Of a DNA stretch of 64,000 nucleotides, positions 39,288-48,371 are shown piece after piece; within the stretch, counting starts at the first letter, position 1, and the number at the start of each line of letters is the position of its first letter. Below the pieces are notes generated by a model. That model was not told the origin of the DNA. It ran no database searches and was given only the letters and a program-made list of their open reading frames with translations. The translations under genes were made by a program, and so were the position numbers. Source of the stretch: CAXQZU01 sp964228555 (GTDB taxonomy: Bacteria; Planctomycetota; PLA2; JAEUHO01); the NCBI GenBank assembly GCA_964228555.1, contig CAXQZU010000017.1, positions 60,603-124,602 of the forward strand. Reading direction: 5' to 3'.

Positions 39288-40040
39288 ATGGCAGCCCGAT
39301 CGCATTCCCGTGACGCCACGCGTCCCGCCTCCCACCGTCCCCGGCCACGCGGGTCGCGTGCAGCCACGCGATCCCGCCGCGTGCTGCTGGTGACCGCGGG
39401 CCCCACGCGCGAGCACCTCGACGACGTGCGATTCCTGTCCAACGGGGCCAGCGGCCGGCTGGGCATCCTGCTGGCACGGGCCGCGCAGCGCCGGGGCTGG
39501 CGCGTACGGCTGGTGCTGGGGCCCACGGGCCTGGTGCCGCCCCCCGGCGTGTCCGTCACGCACGTCACGTCGGCGGCCGAGATGCTGCGCGCCGCTCGCG
39601 CAGCCGCGCGCGGGGCGGACCTTGCGATCTTCAGCGCCGCACCGGCCGACTGGCGCCCGCGCCACCGCGTGGCGGGCAAGCCGCCCAAGGGCAAGGGGCC
39701 GGCGCGGCTGGACATGCTGCCCACGCCCGACATCGCCGCCGAGCTGGGCCGCAGGAAGGGCCGCCGCCTGCACGTGGGCTTCGCGCTGGAGACCGGCATG
39801 GAGGCGCTGCCGCGCGCGCTGGGCAAGCTGGTGCGCAAGCGCTTCGATGCCATCGTGCTCAACACGCCCAGCAACCTGGGCCGAGGTGGCGGCCTGGCCT
39901 TGTGGATCCAGCCGCAGGCGCTGGGCACGCGCCTGCCGGTGGCCGACGTGGCCCCGCTGCCCACCCTGCCCAAGGCACGGCTCGCGACGACGATCCTCGC
40001 GCGCGCGGAGGCCCTGGTGGAGGCGCGGGCCGGCCGCTAG
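39288..40040 (+). CDS. coaB: phosphopantothenate--cysteine ligase domain (CoaB), without CoaC
   Basis: A 250-residue protein beginning with a basic, serine-rich 30 residues, then the CoaB opening LLVTAGPTREHLDDVRFLSNGASGRLG. Later KRFDAIVLNTP supplies the K-x-x-D element for the acyl-cytidylate intermediate. CoaB joins cysteine to 4'-phosphopantothenate in coenzyme A synthesis. Most bacteria have it fused C-terminal to the CoaC flavoprotein; here no CoaC domain is present, so the decarboxylase must be separate. The 3' end overlaps the convergent lamin-tail gene by four bases. Confidence 0.8.
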   Translation: MAARSHSRDATRPASHRPRPRGSRAATRSRRVLLVTAGPTREHLDDVRFLSNGASGRLGILLARAAQRRGWRVRLVLGPTGLVPPPGVSVTHVTSAAEMLRAARAAARGADLAIFSAAPADWRPRHRVAGKPPKGKGPARLDMLPTPDIAAELGRRKGRRLHVGFALETGMEALPRALGKLVRKRFDAIVLNTPSNLGRGGGLALWIQPQALGTRLPVADVAPLPTLPKARLATTILARAEALVEARAGR

Positions 40041-41230
40041 AAGCCCGAGCCGCCCACCTTGACGCCCGGGCTGGCGTTGCCGACGGCGCCCGTCACGAGG
40101 TCGTGCAGGGAGAAGGCCGCGCTGCCCGAGGGCGTCGACTGGCTGCCGCCATCGGTGGTGGCGTTGCGGCTGCGGCCGGTCGTCACGTCGGCCTGCACGT
40201 AGTCCACCTGCGCGACGAGCGTGCCGGAGGGGGACCGCAGGATGATCGACTCGCTGCCGGTGTTGTTGAGCGCCAGCGAGCCCGAGGTGGCCGACTGCGC
40301 GTGCCCGGAGGCGTGCGGCGGGGCGAAGAACATGGGCGTACCGCCGCCGAAGACGACCAGCGCACCACCCGCCGGCAGCGTGGTGGGGTTGGGGAACTGG
40401 TGCCGGACGCCGGTGGCGTCCGAGAGCGTCCAGCCCGTCAGGTCCACCGGGTCCGTGGTGCTGCGATTGACGATCTCGACGAACTCGTCGCCGGCCGTGC
40501 TTGCCGTGCCGTCGCGGTTGGCGTCGAGCCCGGTGCCGGGATCCGGCAGGAACTCGTTGATGACGAGCCCGCCCGCGGCGATCGGACCCTGCACGAAGAA
40601 CCCCTGCGCGGTGACGCTCGCCCCGCCTTGCGAGAGCACCACGGCAGCGGGCAGGCCCAGCGTCACGCCACTGGGCACCTGCACGCGCACCCGCGTGGCA
40701 TCGAGCACCGTCACGGAGGTGCATGCCACGCCGCCGATGGTGACGCTGGGGCTGGCCAGCGCCGCGAAGGTGGCCACCGTGAGGTCCACCAGCGTGCCGG
40801 GCACGCCCACGCCGGGCGCGAAGGACATCGTGGGCAGCGTGGGCGGGGCCGCGAGGTAGGTGAACCCGCCCGGCAGGTCGGCCAGGCCCGAGCCGCTGAT
40901 CAGTCCCGCGGGCACCGAGCCCACGGTGTCGCCCGGCGGCACCGTGACGAGGATCACCGTGTCGCTGCTGGGCGTCACCTGCACGACGCGATTGCCGAAG
41001 CGCACCAGCACCGGCGGGTTGGTGCCCTCGAAGCCGCTGCCCGTGATCGTGACCTGCGACCCGCCGCGCACGTCCGCTGCGCTCGGCAGGAACTGCGTGA
41101 CGCTCATGCCCGTCACGGGCGGGGCCGGCGGCTCGGGCACGAGGGCGACGCCGCCCCCTCCTCCACCACAGGCGGCAAGCAGGGCGAGGCATGCGCTGGG
41201 CGCGCAGAGCCGGGCAAGGCGACGCAGCAT
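40037..41230 (-). CDS. lipoprotein with IPT/TIG and lamin-tail domains
   Basis: The 397-residue product has a lipobox with glycine run (LLAACGGGGGG). Two IPT/TIG-like immunoglobulin domains follow (PSAADVRGGSQVTITGSGFEG and a second from about 130). The lamin-tail domain at about 235-397 is marked by LVINEFLPDP, DEFVEIVNRS and LTGWTLSDATG. It ends with a serine/threonine-rich tail. Such proteins are surface-anchored and adhesive or structural, common in Planctomycetota. The ATG at 41230 is preferred because GGAGG precedes it by seven bases; a TACCTT at 41259-41264 is the likely -10. Confidence 0.84.
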   Translation of the reverse strand: MLRRLARLCAPSACLALLAACGGGGGGVALVPEPPAPPVTGMSVTQFLPSAADVRGGSQVTITGSGFEGTNPPVLVRFGNRVVQVTPSSDTVILVTVPPGDTVGSVPAGLISGSGLADLPGGFTYLAAPPTLPTMSFAPGVGVPGTLVDLTVATFAALASPSVTIGGVACTSVTVLDATRVRVQVPSGVTLGLPAAVVLSQGGASVTAQGFFVQGPIAAGGLVINEFLPDPGTGLDANRDGTASTAGDEFVEIVNRSTTDPVDLTGWTLSDATGVRHQFPNPTTLPAGGALVVFGGGTPMFFAPPHASGHAQSATSGSLALNNTGSESIILRSPSGTLVAQVDYVQADVTTGRSRNATTDGGSQSTPSGSAAFSLHDLVTGAVGNASPGVKVGGSGF

Positions 41231-41507
41231 GGGCAACCTCCGGGCCGGGACGCGCGGCAAGGTAGCCGTGGGGCCTCCCAGCGTTCAAGGCCCCGCGCAG
41301 GCGGGCCAGCCGGCGAGCCCCGCCTGCCCGGGTGCTGCCGCGCCTCCTTGCGCCGCGTTCCCCGTGCCTTCACGGCGCATTCACGCAGACGTCGCCCGCG
41401 ACGACAGGCGGGAGCCCCGGCCCCGTCCGGCACGCCCCGCCCGGGCCGGCCGCGCCGTCGGGCCCCTGCACGCCCTCGACGCTGCGCGGCCTGCGAGGCT
41501 GCGCTGC
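41231..41507 (-). other. intergenic region between cysS and the lamin-tail gene
   Basis: 277 bp without a gene. It carries the TACCTT hexamer and Shine-Dalgarno site of the lamin-tail gene at its left edge. A patch at 41345-41400 is locally less GC-rich. I see no further feature. Confidence 0.3.
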
Positions 41508-42941
<1,434 letters not shown>

Positions 42942-42947
42942 GCGCGG

Positions 42948-43442
42948 CTAGCTCCCCGCGGCCCAGTCCCGGTCGGTGGGCGGCTCGATGCCAGGCGTGG
43001 CCACGGCCGCCTGGCCCAGCGCCTTGCGCAGCGCGGCCTGCACCGCCACCAGGGCGTACTGCATCTTCTCGCGTGCGTCGTCGGGCTTGCCCGGGCCGCC
43101 CAGGCGCGCGTAGAGCGGCTCGAGCGCGGCCATCGCCAGCGGGTCCAGCGCCAGCAGCGCCGCAACCTGCTGGCCGCGCGCCCACTCCAGCACCACGTCC
43201 ACGCCCACGTACATGGCCGGGTTGCACAGGCCGCAGGAGGCGCGCAGGTCGGCCAGGCGGCCCTGCTCCACGAGCACCTGCACCTCGAGGATGTTCTTCC
43301 CGCCGCCGCGGCAGCCCTCGACGGTGCTCATGCCATGGGCGGGCACGCCCAGCGGGCGGAAGTTCGCGGGCGCCTTGTCACGGCCCATGTGGGCGAAGAT
43401 GCGCTCGGCGTAATAGCGGCGCACGGCAGGGCTGACGGCCAT
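42948..43442 (-). CDS. unusual IscU/NifU-like iron-sulfur scaffold
   Basis: The 164-residue protein aligns with IscU/NifU N-terminal scaffolds (the family of SUF SufU): ERIFAHMGRDKAPANF near the start, GCRGGGKNILEVQV in place of the usual first cysteine motif, and ASCGLCNPAMYVGVDVVLEW in place of CGSAIAxSS. The usual third cysteine (in HC or KC) is absent; the corresponding helix reads AREKMQYAL. The thiols are therefore one cysteine plus a CxxC. It lies between a cysteine desulfurase gene (31-base gap) and cysS (six-base gap), which supports a sulfur-acceptor or cluster-scaffold role. Confidence 0.74.
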   Translation of the reverse strand: MAVSPAVRRYYAERIFAHMGRDKAPANFRPLGVPAHGMSTVEGCRGGGKNILEVQVLVEQGRLADLRASCGLCNPAMYVGVDVVLEWARGQQVAALLALDPLAMAALEPLYARLGGPGKPDDAREKMQYALVAVQAALRKALGQAAVATPGIEPPTDRDWAAGS

Positions 43443-43473
43443 CGGGTCCTCCGGCCGGGGCGGCGCCCCGGCG

Positions 43474-44796
43474 CTACTCGTCGTCGAGGTAGTCGAGCGG
43501 GTTGCGCACCACCTGCTCCACCACGCGGCAGAGGGCGTCGCACTCCTCCTCCGTGTTGTAGAGGTACACGCTGGCGCGCAGGTTGTTCTTCGCGTTGCCT
43601 GCCGCGTCGAAGCGCCGGTGCAGGTAGGCATTCACGCAGAACATGCCCTTGCGCATCATGATGTTGTGCTGCTCGTCGGCGAGGCGCTCGATGGCGTTGA
43701 GGATGGCGCCCGAGGACGAGCTCATGGTGAGCACGCCGCCGCGCAAGGCCGGGTCGCGCGGCCCGCGGATCCAGAAGTGGTCGCACTCCAGCGGCAGCAG
43801 GCGATCCGTGAGGTAGGCGTTGAGCGCGAGCTCGTGCCGCTTGATGGCCGCCAGCCCCACGCGGTCGCGCACGTAGCGGATGGCCTCGGCCGACCCGATC
43901 ATGCCCGCGTAGTCCTGCAGGCCCGCCTCGAAGCGCCCGGGCGGCTCCTTGTACTCCACGCGATCCTGCCAGGTGTCGGCGATGGTGTCGCCGCCCACGA
44001 TGAAGGGCGCCAGCCGCGCCAGGCCCTCGCGCGTGCCCCACAGGGCGCCCATGCCGGCCGGGCCGCACATCTTGTGCAGCGAGAAGGCGAGGTAGTCGCA
44101 GCCCAGCGCGCGCACGTCCACCGGCACGTGCGGCACGCTCTGCGCCGCGTCCAGCACCAGCCAGCCCCCCACGGCGTGCACCTTGCGCGCGATGGCCTGC
44201 AGCGCCGCATCGGGGATCGTCGTGCCGTCGAGGTTGCTGCTGTGGCCCAGCGCCACCACCTTCGTGCGCGGCCCGATGGCGGCCAGCGCGTTCTCCAGCG
44301 AGAACGACCCGTCGGGCGCCAGGTCGAAGGTGCGGCGCACCACGAGGCGCGGGTCGCCGGCGCGCTGGCGCAGGCGCCGCTCCACCTCCAGCCAGGGCAC
44401 GAGGTTGCTGTTGTGCTCGCGCTCGGAGCCCAGCACCTCGTCGCCGGGCTGCAGCGGAAGGCCGCTGGCCACGATGTTGAGCGCCTCGCTGGTGTTGCGC
44501 GTCCACACCACCTCGTCGCGGCTGGCGGCGCCCAGCAGGCGCGCCACCTCGTCGCGGCTGCCTTCCTCGACCTCCTTGAGCTCCTCCATGAACCAGTTGT
44601 GGAGGTGGCGCGCGCCCTCGGCGCGACCCCCGCCGCAGGTCGGGAACTGCTCGTAGTAGCGCGCGATGGCCTCGATCACCTGCCGCGGGCGCAGGGTCAT
44701 GCACGTGTTGTTCATGTAGATGGGCGGCTTGCCGTGCCGGCGCCGCGCCAGCGGGGGGAAGTCGGCCCGGAGCGCGTGCACGTCGTAGGCGGCCAT
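43474..44796 (-). CDS. SufS/Csd-like cysteine desulfurase (class V aminotransferase)
   Basis: The 440-residue enzyme has the PLP fold: TRNTSEALNIVA for the phosphate loop, VLDAAQSVPHVPVD, the Schiff-base lysine in SLHKMCGPAGMG, and a C-terminal cysteine in RKGMFCVNAYL at the place of the SufS persulfide cysteine, followed by LRASVYLYNT. It should convert cysteine to alanine plus a bound persulfide. It heads an operon with the IscU-like scaffold and cysS. TATCCT lies nine bases before the ATG. Other class V aminotransferases are possible, but the cysteine and the neighbours favour desulfurase. Confidence 0.84.
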   Translation of the reverse strand: MAAYDVHALRADFPPLARRRHGKPPIYMNNTCMTLRPRQVIEAIARYYEQFPTCGGGRAEGARHLHNWFMEELKEVEEGSRDEVARLLGAASRDEVVWTRNTSEALNIVASGLPLQPGDEVLGSEREHNSNLVPWLEVERRLRQRAGDPRLVVRRTFDLAPDGSFSLENALAAIGPRTKVVALGHSSNLDGTTIPDAALQAIARKVHAVGGWLVLDAAQSVPHVPVDVRALGCDYLAFSLHKMCGPAGMGALWGTREGLARLAPFIVGGDTIADTWQDRVEYKEPPGRFEAGLQDYAGMIGSAEAIRYVRDRVGLAAIKRHELALNAYLTDRLLPLECDHFWIRGPRDPALRGGVLTMSSSSGAILNAIERLADEQHNIMMRKGMFCVNAYLHRRFDAAGNAKNNLRASVYLYNTEEECDALCRVVEQVVRNPLDYLDDE

Positions 44797-44805
44797 GGGG
44801 CGGCA

Positions 44806-44811
44806 AGGATA
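44806..44811 (-). promoter_or_regulatory. -10-like TATCCT close to start codon
   Basis: Minus-strand TATCCT ends nine bases before the ATG at 44796; it faces a divergent TATGCT at 44852. Confidence 0.35.
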
Positions 44812-44851
44812 GCGGATGCGCGCAGGCTCCCCCGCCCGCGCGCCACTCCCC

Positions 44852-44857
44852 TATGCT
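44852..44857 (+). promoter_or_regulatory. -10-like TATGCT deciding the TPR-cyclophilin start
   Basis: TATGCT ends seven bases before the ATG at 44865. An earlier ATG at 44853 lies inside this hexamer and is therefore unlikely to be the start. Confidence 0.45.
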
Positions 44858-44864
44858 GGGCCGC

Positions 44865-46622
44865 ATGCACCGCCTCGCCCCTGCCCGGCCCGCGGACCGC
44901 CGCGTGCGCCCCCCCACGGCCCTGCGCAGCGCCCTGCTGGCCTTGCTGGCACTGCTCGCTGCGGGGTGGTCGCCCGCCCATGCGGGCCCCGAGGCAGGGC
45001 TGCTGGAGGTGCCCGAGGGCCTGCCGGTGACGCCCGACGGATTGCTGTCGAGTCCCGAGTGGGCCGACGCGCTCGTGCTGCCCGGCGAGCCCGGTGCGGG
45101 GACCCTGCGCGTCAAGCAGGCCCGTGGCACGCTGATGCTGGGGCTGGAGGCCGACCGGGCGTGGCTGCGCGGCACGCGGCTGTACCTCGTCACCTGCCCC
45201 GACTTCCCGGAGGCGCATGCGGGCTCGCCCGGCGCCGTGAGCATCGACTACGAGCCCTTCGACCACAGCCGGCCGCACCTGATGGTGCGCAAGGTGCTGG
45301 ACCAGGGCGAGGCGCCGGTGGAGGACGCCGTGGTGGTGCGCAGTGCGCTGCGGGGCCGCGCCGTGGCGCTGGAGATGCTCGTGCGCCTGCCTGCGCTGGG
45401 CGTGACAGGCAGCAAGCCCCGTGGGCTGCGCCTGATGGCCTGCCTCGTGCGCGCCGTGGGCGAGCACACGCCCACCTGGCCGGCAGGCCTGCGGGTGCAC
45501 GCCCGCCCGGGCGCCCTCCCGGCCGACCTGCAGGACAGCAGCCGCTGGCTGCGGCTGGGCGCGTGGAAGCAGCCCGACGGGCCTGGCGCCGTGCCGGCCA
45601 CCGAGTGGGCCGCGTGGCTGGCCGAGGCCGCCGACCTCGCGCGCAAGGGCGTCGACGCACACGCCATGGCGCTGCTGATCGCCGAGGAAGCGGGCCGCAA
45701 GCTGGAGAAGCAGGACCGCGAGGTGCAGGCGCGCCTGCTGGACCCGCTGGACTGGATCGCCGAGCGGGAGCCGCTGCATCCGGGCGACCTGCTGGCCCGG
45801 GGGCGCGCGCTGCGCCACCTCAACCGGCACGACGAGGCGCTGGCCTGCTTCGAGGCGCTGGCCCTCGACCCGCTGGGCGACTGGTGGCCCACCGCGCTGG
45901 GCGAGCGTGCCACCACGCTGGAACGGCGCGAGCGGTGGGAGCCAGCCGCCGCAGCCTGGGAGCTGCTGGCCCGCAGCGTGCCCGCCGGGCAGGGCACTCG
46001 CTACGAGCAGGCCGCCGCGGCCGCGCGACGGCGTGCTGCGGAGCACGCGCGCGAGGTGGCGGCCCGCGCCGCCGACGACGCCGACCCGCGCCTGCCGCTG
46101 GTGGAGCTGGTCACCGACCACGGCAGCGCCTTCGTGCGCTTGCACGCGCACGACGTGCCGCGGGCGGTGGAGCACTTCCTGCGCCTCGTGCGCAGCCCGG
46201 CGCCCACGGGCGGCGCCTTCTACGACGGCACGCTGTTCCATCGCGTGCTGGGGGATGCGTTCCTGCAGGGCGGCGACCCACGCACGCGCAACGGGGATTG
46301 CGACCAGGACCTCAGCGGTCCCGCCAGCGCCACGATCCCCGTGGAGGCCAACGCCCGCCACGGGACCTGGCGCGGCGCGCTGGCCTTCGCGCGCGCCCAG
46401 CGCCCCGAGAACGGCAGCCAGTTCTTCATCCTCACCTCGCCGCGTCCCGAGATGGCGCAGGACGGCTACACCGTCTTTGGCCACGTCGTGGCTGGGATGG
46501 AGGCCCTCGACCGCGTGGAGCGCTGCGACGTGCTGCGCGCCGTGCGGGTGGTCCACGCCCCGCCGCCCGGCGCAGCCGCGCCGCCTGCGCCCGGGGGCAG
46601 CGCGCCCGCGGACGGCCGCTAG
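44865..46622 (+). CDS. exported protein with TPR region and cyclophilin-type peptidyl-prolyl isomerase domain
   Basis: 585 residues: signal peptide (ALLALLALLAAGWSPAHAG), a beta-rich domain of about 200 residues with LSSPEWADALVL near its start, helical TPR-like repeats at about 260-400, and a C-terminal cyclophilin (about 405-560) with FYDGTLFHRVLGDAFLQGGDP, GALAFARAQRPENGSQFFILTS and YTVFGHVV. The cyclophilin keeps the active-site arginine and QFF motif, so it should catalyse prolyl isomerisation in folding of envelope proteins. A parallel HEAT-cyclophilin is encoded at 51292. Confidence 0.86.
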   Translation: MHRLAPARPADRRVRPPTALRSALLALLALLAAGWSPAHAGPEAGLLEVPEGLPVTPDGLLSSPEWADALVLPGEPGAGTLRVKQARGTLMLGLEADRAWLRGTRLYLVTCPDFPEAHAGSPGAVSIDYEPFDHSRPHLMVRKVLDQGEAPVEDAVVVRSALRGRAVALEMLVRLPALGVTGSKPRGLRLMACLVRAVGEHTPTWPAGLRVHARPGALPADLQDSSRWLRLGAWKQPDGPGAVPATEWAAWLAEAADLARKGVDAHAMALLIAEEAGRKLEKQDREVQARLLDPLDWIAEREPLHPGDLLARGRALRHLNRHDEALACFEALALDPLGDWWPTALGERATTLERRERWEPAAAAWELLARSVPAGQGTRYEQAAAAARRRAAEHAREVAARAADDADPRLPLVELVTDHGSAFVRLHAHDVPRAVEHFLRLVRSPAPTGGAFYDGTLFHRVLGDAFLQGGDPRTRNGDCDQDLSGPASATIPVEANARHGTWRGALAFARAQRPENGSQFFILTSPRPEMAQDGYTVFGHVVAGMEALDRVERCDVLRAVRVVHAPPPGAAAPPAPGGSAPADGR

Positions 46623-46714
46623 CGCGCGCCCGCGACGCGCAGCGCCGCACGACCCCCTGCCCGGGCCACCGCGGCCCGTGGTAGAACCTCGGCTCCCCCA
46701 CGGAGCAGCCCCCC

Positions 46715-47317
46715 ATGGCGTACTCGTCCCGCGGCACCGGTGGCCGCTCCTCCTCGCGCGGCAGCGGCGCCCGCAGCGGCGGCGGGGGCGGGGGCAACAA
46801 CGCCATGCCCGCCGTGATCGCCGGCGTGGTGATCGTGGGCCTGATCGGCCTGTTCGCGGTGATGGGCGGGGGCAGCAAGGCACCGCCGCCCGCCCCCCCG
46901 CCGGCCGCGGCGCCGCCCCCGGCGCCCGTGGCCTCCGGCCCCAAGGGCCCGGTGCTGGGCCCCAAGCCCAACCTGCCGTCCACCATCGTGTCGCGGGCCA
47001 AGGCGCTGATGCCCAAGATCAAGGCCGAGGCCGAGAAGGGCTCCAGGCTGCGCGACCAGGCCATGGCGGCCAAGAAGGCCAACGACACGCAACAGTGGCA
47101 GGCGCTGATGGAGGAGGCGCGCGAGGTCTACAAGACCGTGCGCGACGAGTGGATCGCCATCGAGGACGAGGTCTCCGAGTTCCTCACGCGCAACCCCAGC
47201 ACGGGCTGGGACGAGAACATGCTGATGGACGCCTACCTCAAGGTGGAGTCGCGCGAGGTGCAGCGCCTCATCGACGAGCCCCTGTCGGGCATGGCCAAGA
47301 CGGGCCGCGGCCACTAG
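46715..47317 (+). CDS. small single-pass membrane protein with coiled-coil-like domain
   Basis: The 200-residue product has a serine/glycine/arginine-rich cytoplasmic tail, one membrane helix at about 31-50 (AVIAGVVIVGLIGLFAVMG), a proline-rich linker, and a charged helical domain at about 85-200 with a KAEAEKGSRLRDQAMAAKKAND pattern. I recognise no family. The periplasmic helical part may be a coiled coil or TPR-like pair. The next gene begins 31 bases downstream in the same direction. Confidence 0.62.
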   Translation: MAYSSRGTGGRSSSRGSGARSGGGGGGNNAMPAVIAGVVIVGLIGLFAVMGGGSKAPPPAPPPAAAPPPAPVASGPKGPVLGPKPNLPSTIVSRAKALMPKIKAEAEKGSRLRDQAMAAKKANDTQQWQALMEEAREVYKTVRDEWIAIEDEVSEFLTRNPSTGWDENMLMDAYLKVESREVQRLIDEPLSGMAKTGRGH

Positions 47318-47348
47318 CGCGCCGCTCGGTACCGCACGCGGGGCGCGG

Positions 47349-48179
47349 ATGGCAGGCGTCGCCTACAACACCAACGGCTTCGCACACCACCGGCTCGAGG
47401 ATGCGCTGGCGATCCTCGCCGACGCGGGCTACGACGCCGTGGCGATCACGCCCGACGTGCATCACCTCGACCCGCTGCGCGCCACGGCCGCGGAGGTCGC
47501 GTCGGTGGACGCGACCTGCCGACGGCTGGGCCTGTCGGTGATCGTCGAGACGGGTGCTCGGTTCGTGCTGGACCCTGCGCGCAAGCACCGCCCCACCCTG
47601 CTGGATGAGCCCCCGGGCGCTGCGCGGCGGCTGGACTTCCTCTGCCGCTGCGCCGACCTCGGCCACGCCCTGGGAGCGCGCGTCCTGAGCACCTGGAGCG
47701 GTGCGCTGCCCGAGGGCCTCGCGCCCCAGCAGGCCTGGGAGCGCCTCGTGCAGGGGCTGCGCGCGCTGTGCGACCACGCGCAGCGGCGCGGGATGGTCGT
47801 GGGCTTCGAGCCCGAGCCCGGGATGCTCGGCGAGCGCGCGGCCGACTGGCCGCGCCTGCGCGATGCCGTGGGGCACCCCGCGTTGCGCCTCGCGCTGGAC
47901 GTGGGGCACTGCCTGGCCATGCGCGAGGGCCAGCCGGATCGCTGGGTACGCGCACACGCCACCGACCTGTGCGTGCTGCAGGTGGACGACCACCGCGAGG
48001 GCGTGCACGACCACCTGATGCTGGGCGAGGGGCAGGTGGACTTCCACGCGCTGGCCCGGGCGCTGGCCGACACCGGCTGGCGGGGCCCCCTGGAGGTGGA
48101 GCTCTCGCGCCACAGCGCCACGGCGCCCGCCACGGCGCGAGCCTGCCGCGCCTTCCTGCGCCAGCACCTCGCCCGCTAG
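47349..48179 (+). CDS. sugar-phosphate isomerase/epimerase-like TIM-barrel protein
   Basis: A 276-residue member of the xylose-isomerase-like (AP endonuclease 2) TIM-barrel superfamily: LADAGYDAVAITPD for the first helix-strand unit, LGLSVIVETGARF, VVGFEPEPGM with a metal-ligand glutamate, LRLALDVGHC with the aspartate and histidine, VLQVDDHREGVHDH, and VEVELSRHS near the end. Metal ligands Glu, Asp, His and Glu are therefore present. Substrate cannot be deduced; related proteins act on sugars or in EboE-type metabolite clusters. The coding region ends in the first copy of a 15-base tandem repeat. Confidence 0.8.
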   Translation: MAGVAYNTNGFAHHRLEDALAILADAGYDAVAITPDVHHLDPLRATAAEVASVDATCRRLGLSVIVETGARFVLDPARKHRPTLLDEPPGAARRLDFLCRCADLGHALGARVLSTWSGALPEGLAPQQAWERLVQGLRALCDHAQRRGMVVGFEPEPGMLGERAADWPRLRDAVGHPALRLALDVGHCLAMREGQPDRWVRAHATDLCVLQVDDHREGVHDHLMLGEGQVDFHALARALADTGWRGPLEVELSRHSATAPATARACRAFLRQHLAR

Positions 48180-48192
48180 CACCTCGCCCGCT
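48163..48192. repeat. 15-bp perfect tandem duplication at a gene end
   Basis: AGCACCTCGCCCGCT occurs twice in direct succession (48163-48177 and 48178-48192), followed by a partial third copy. The stop codon of the TIM-barrel gene lies at the junction. Confidence 0.7.
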
Positions 48193-48371
48193 CGCACCTC
48201 GAGCGCGGGCACCTGCCTCCACCCGACGCACGGCGGGAGGGAGCCACCCGGTGCGGGCGCGCCGAGGCGGGGCAGCGTACTGCCTTGAGCGCACCCCTGC
48301 GGCGTGGTGAGATGCGCCAGCCTCTCCCCCGACCCGGCGGCCACCGCCGGAGCCTTCCCCCCGGAGCCACC

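Noticed and set aside
44853..44864. Earlier ATG for the TPR-cyclophilin gene
   Set aside because: It lies inside the TATGCT hexamer that looks like the -10 element; the ATG at 44865 is preferred.
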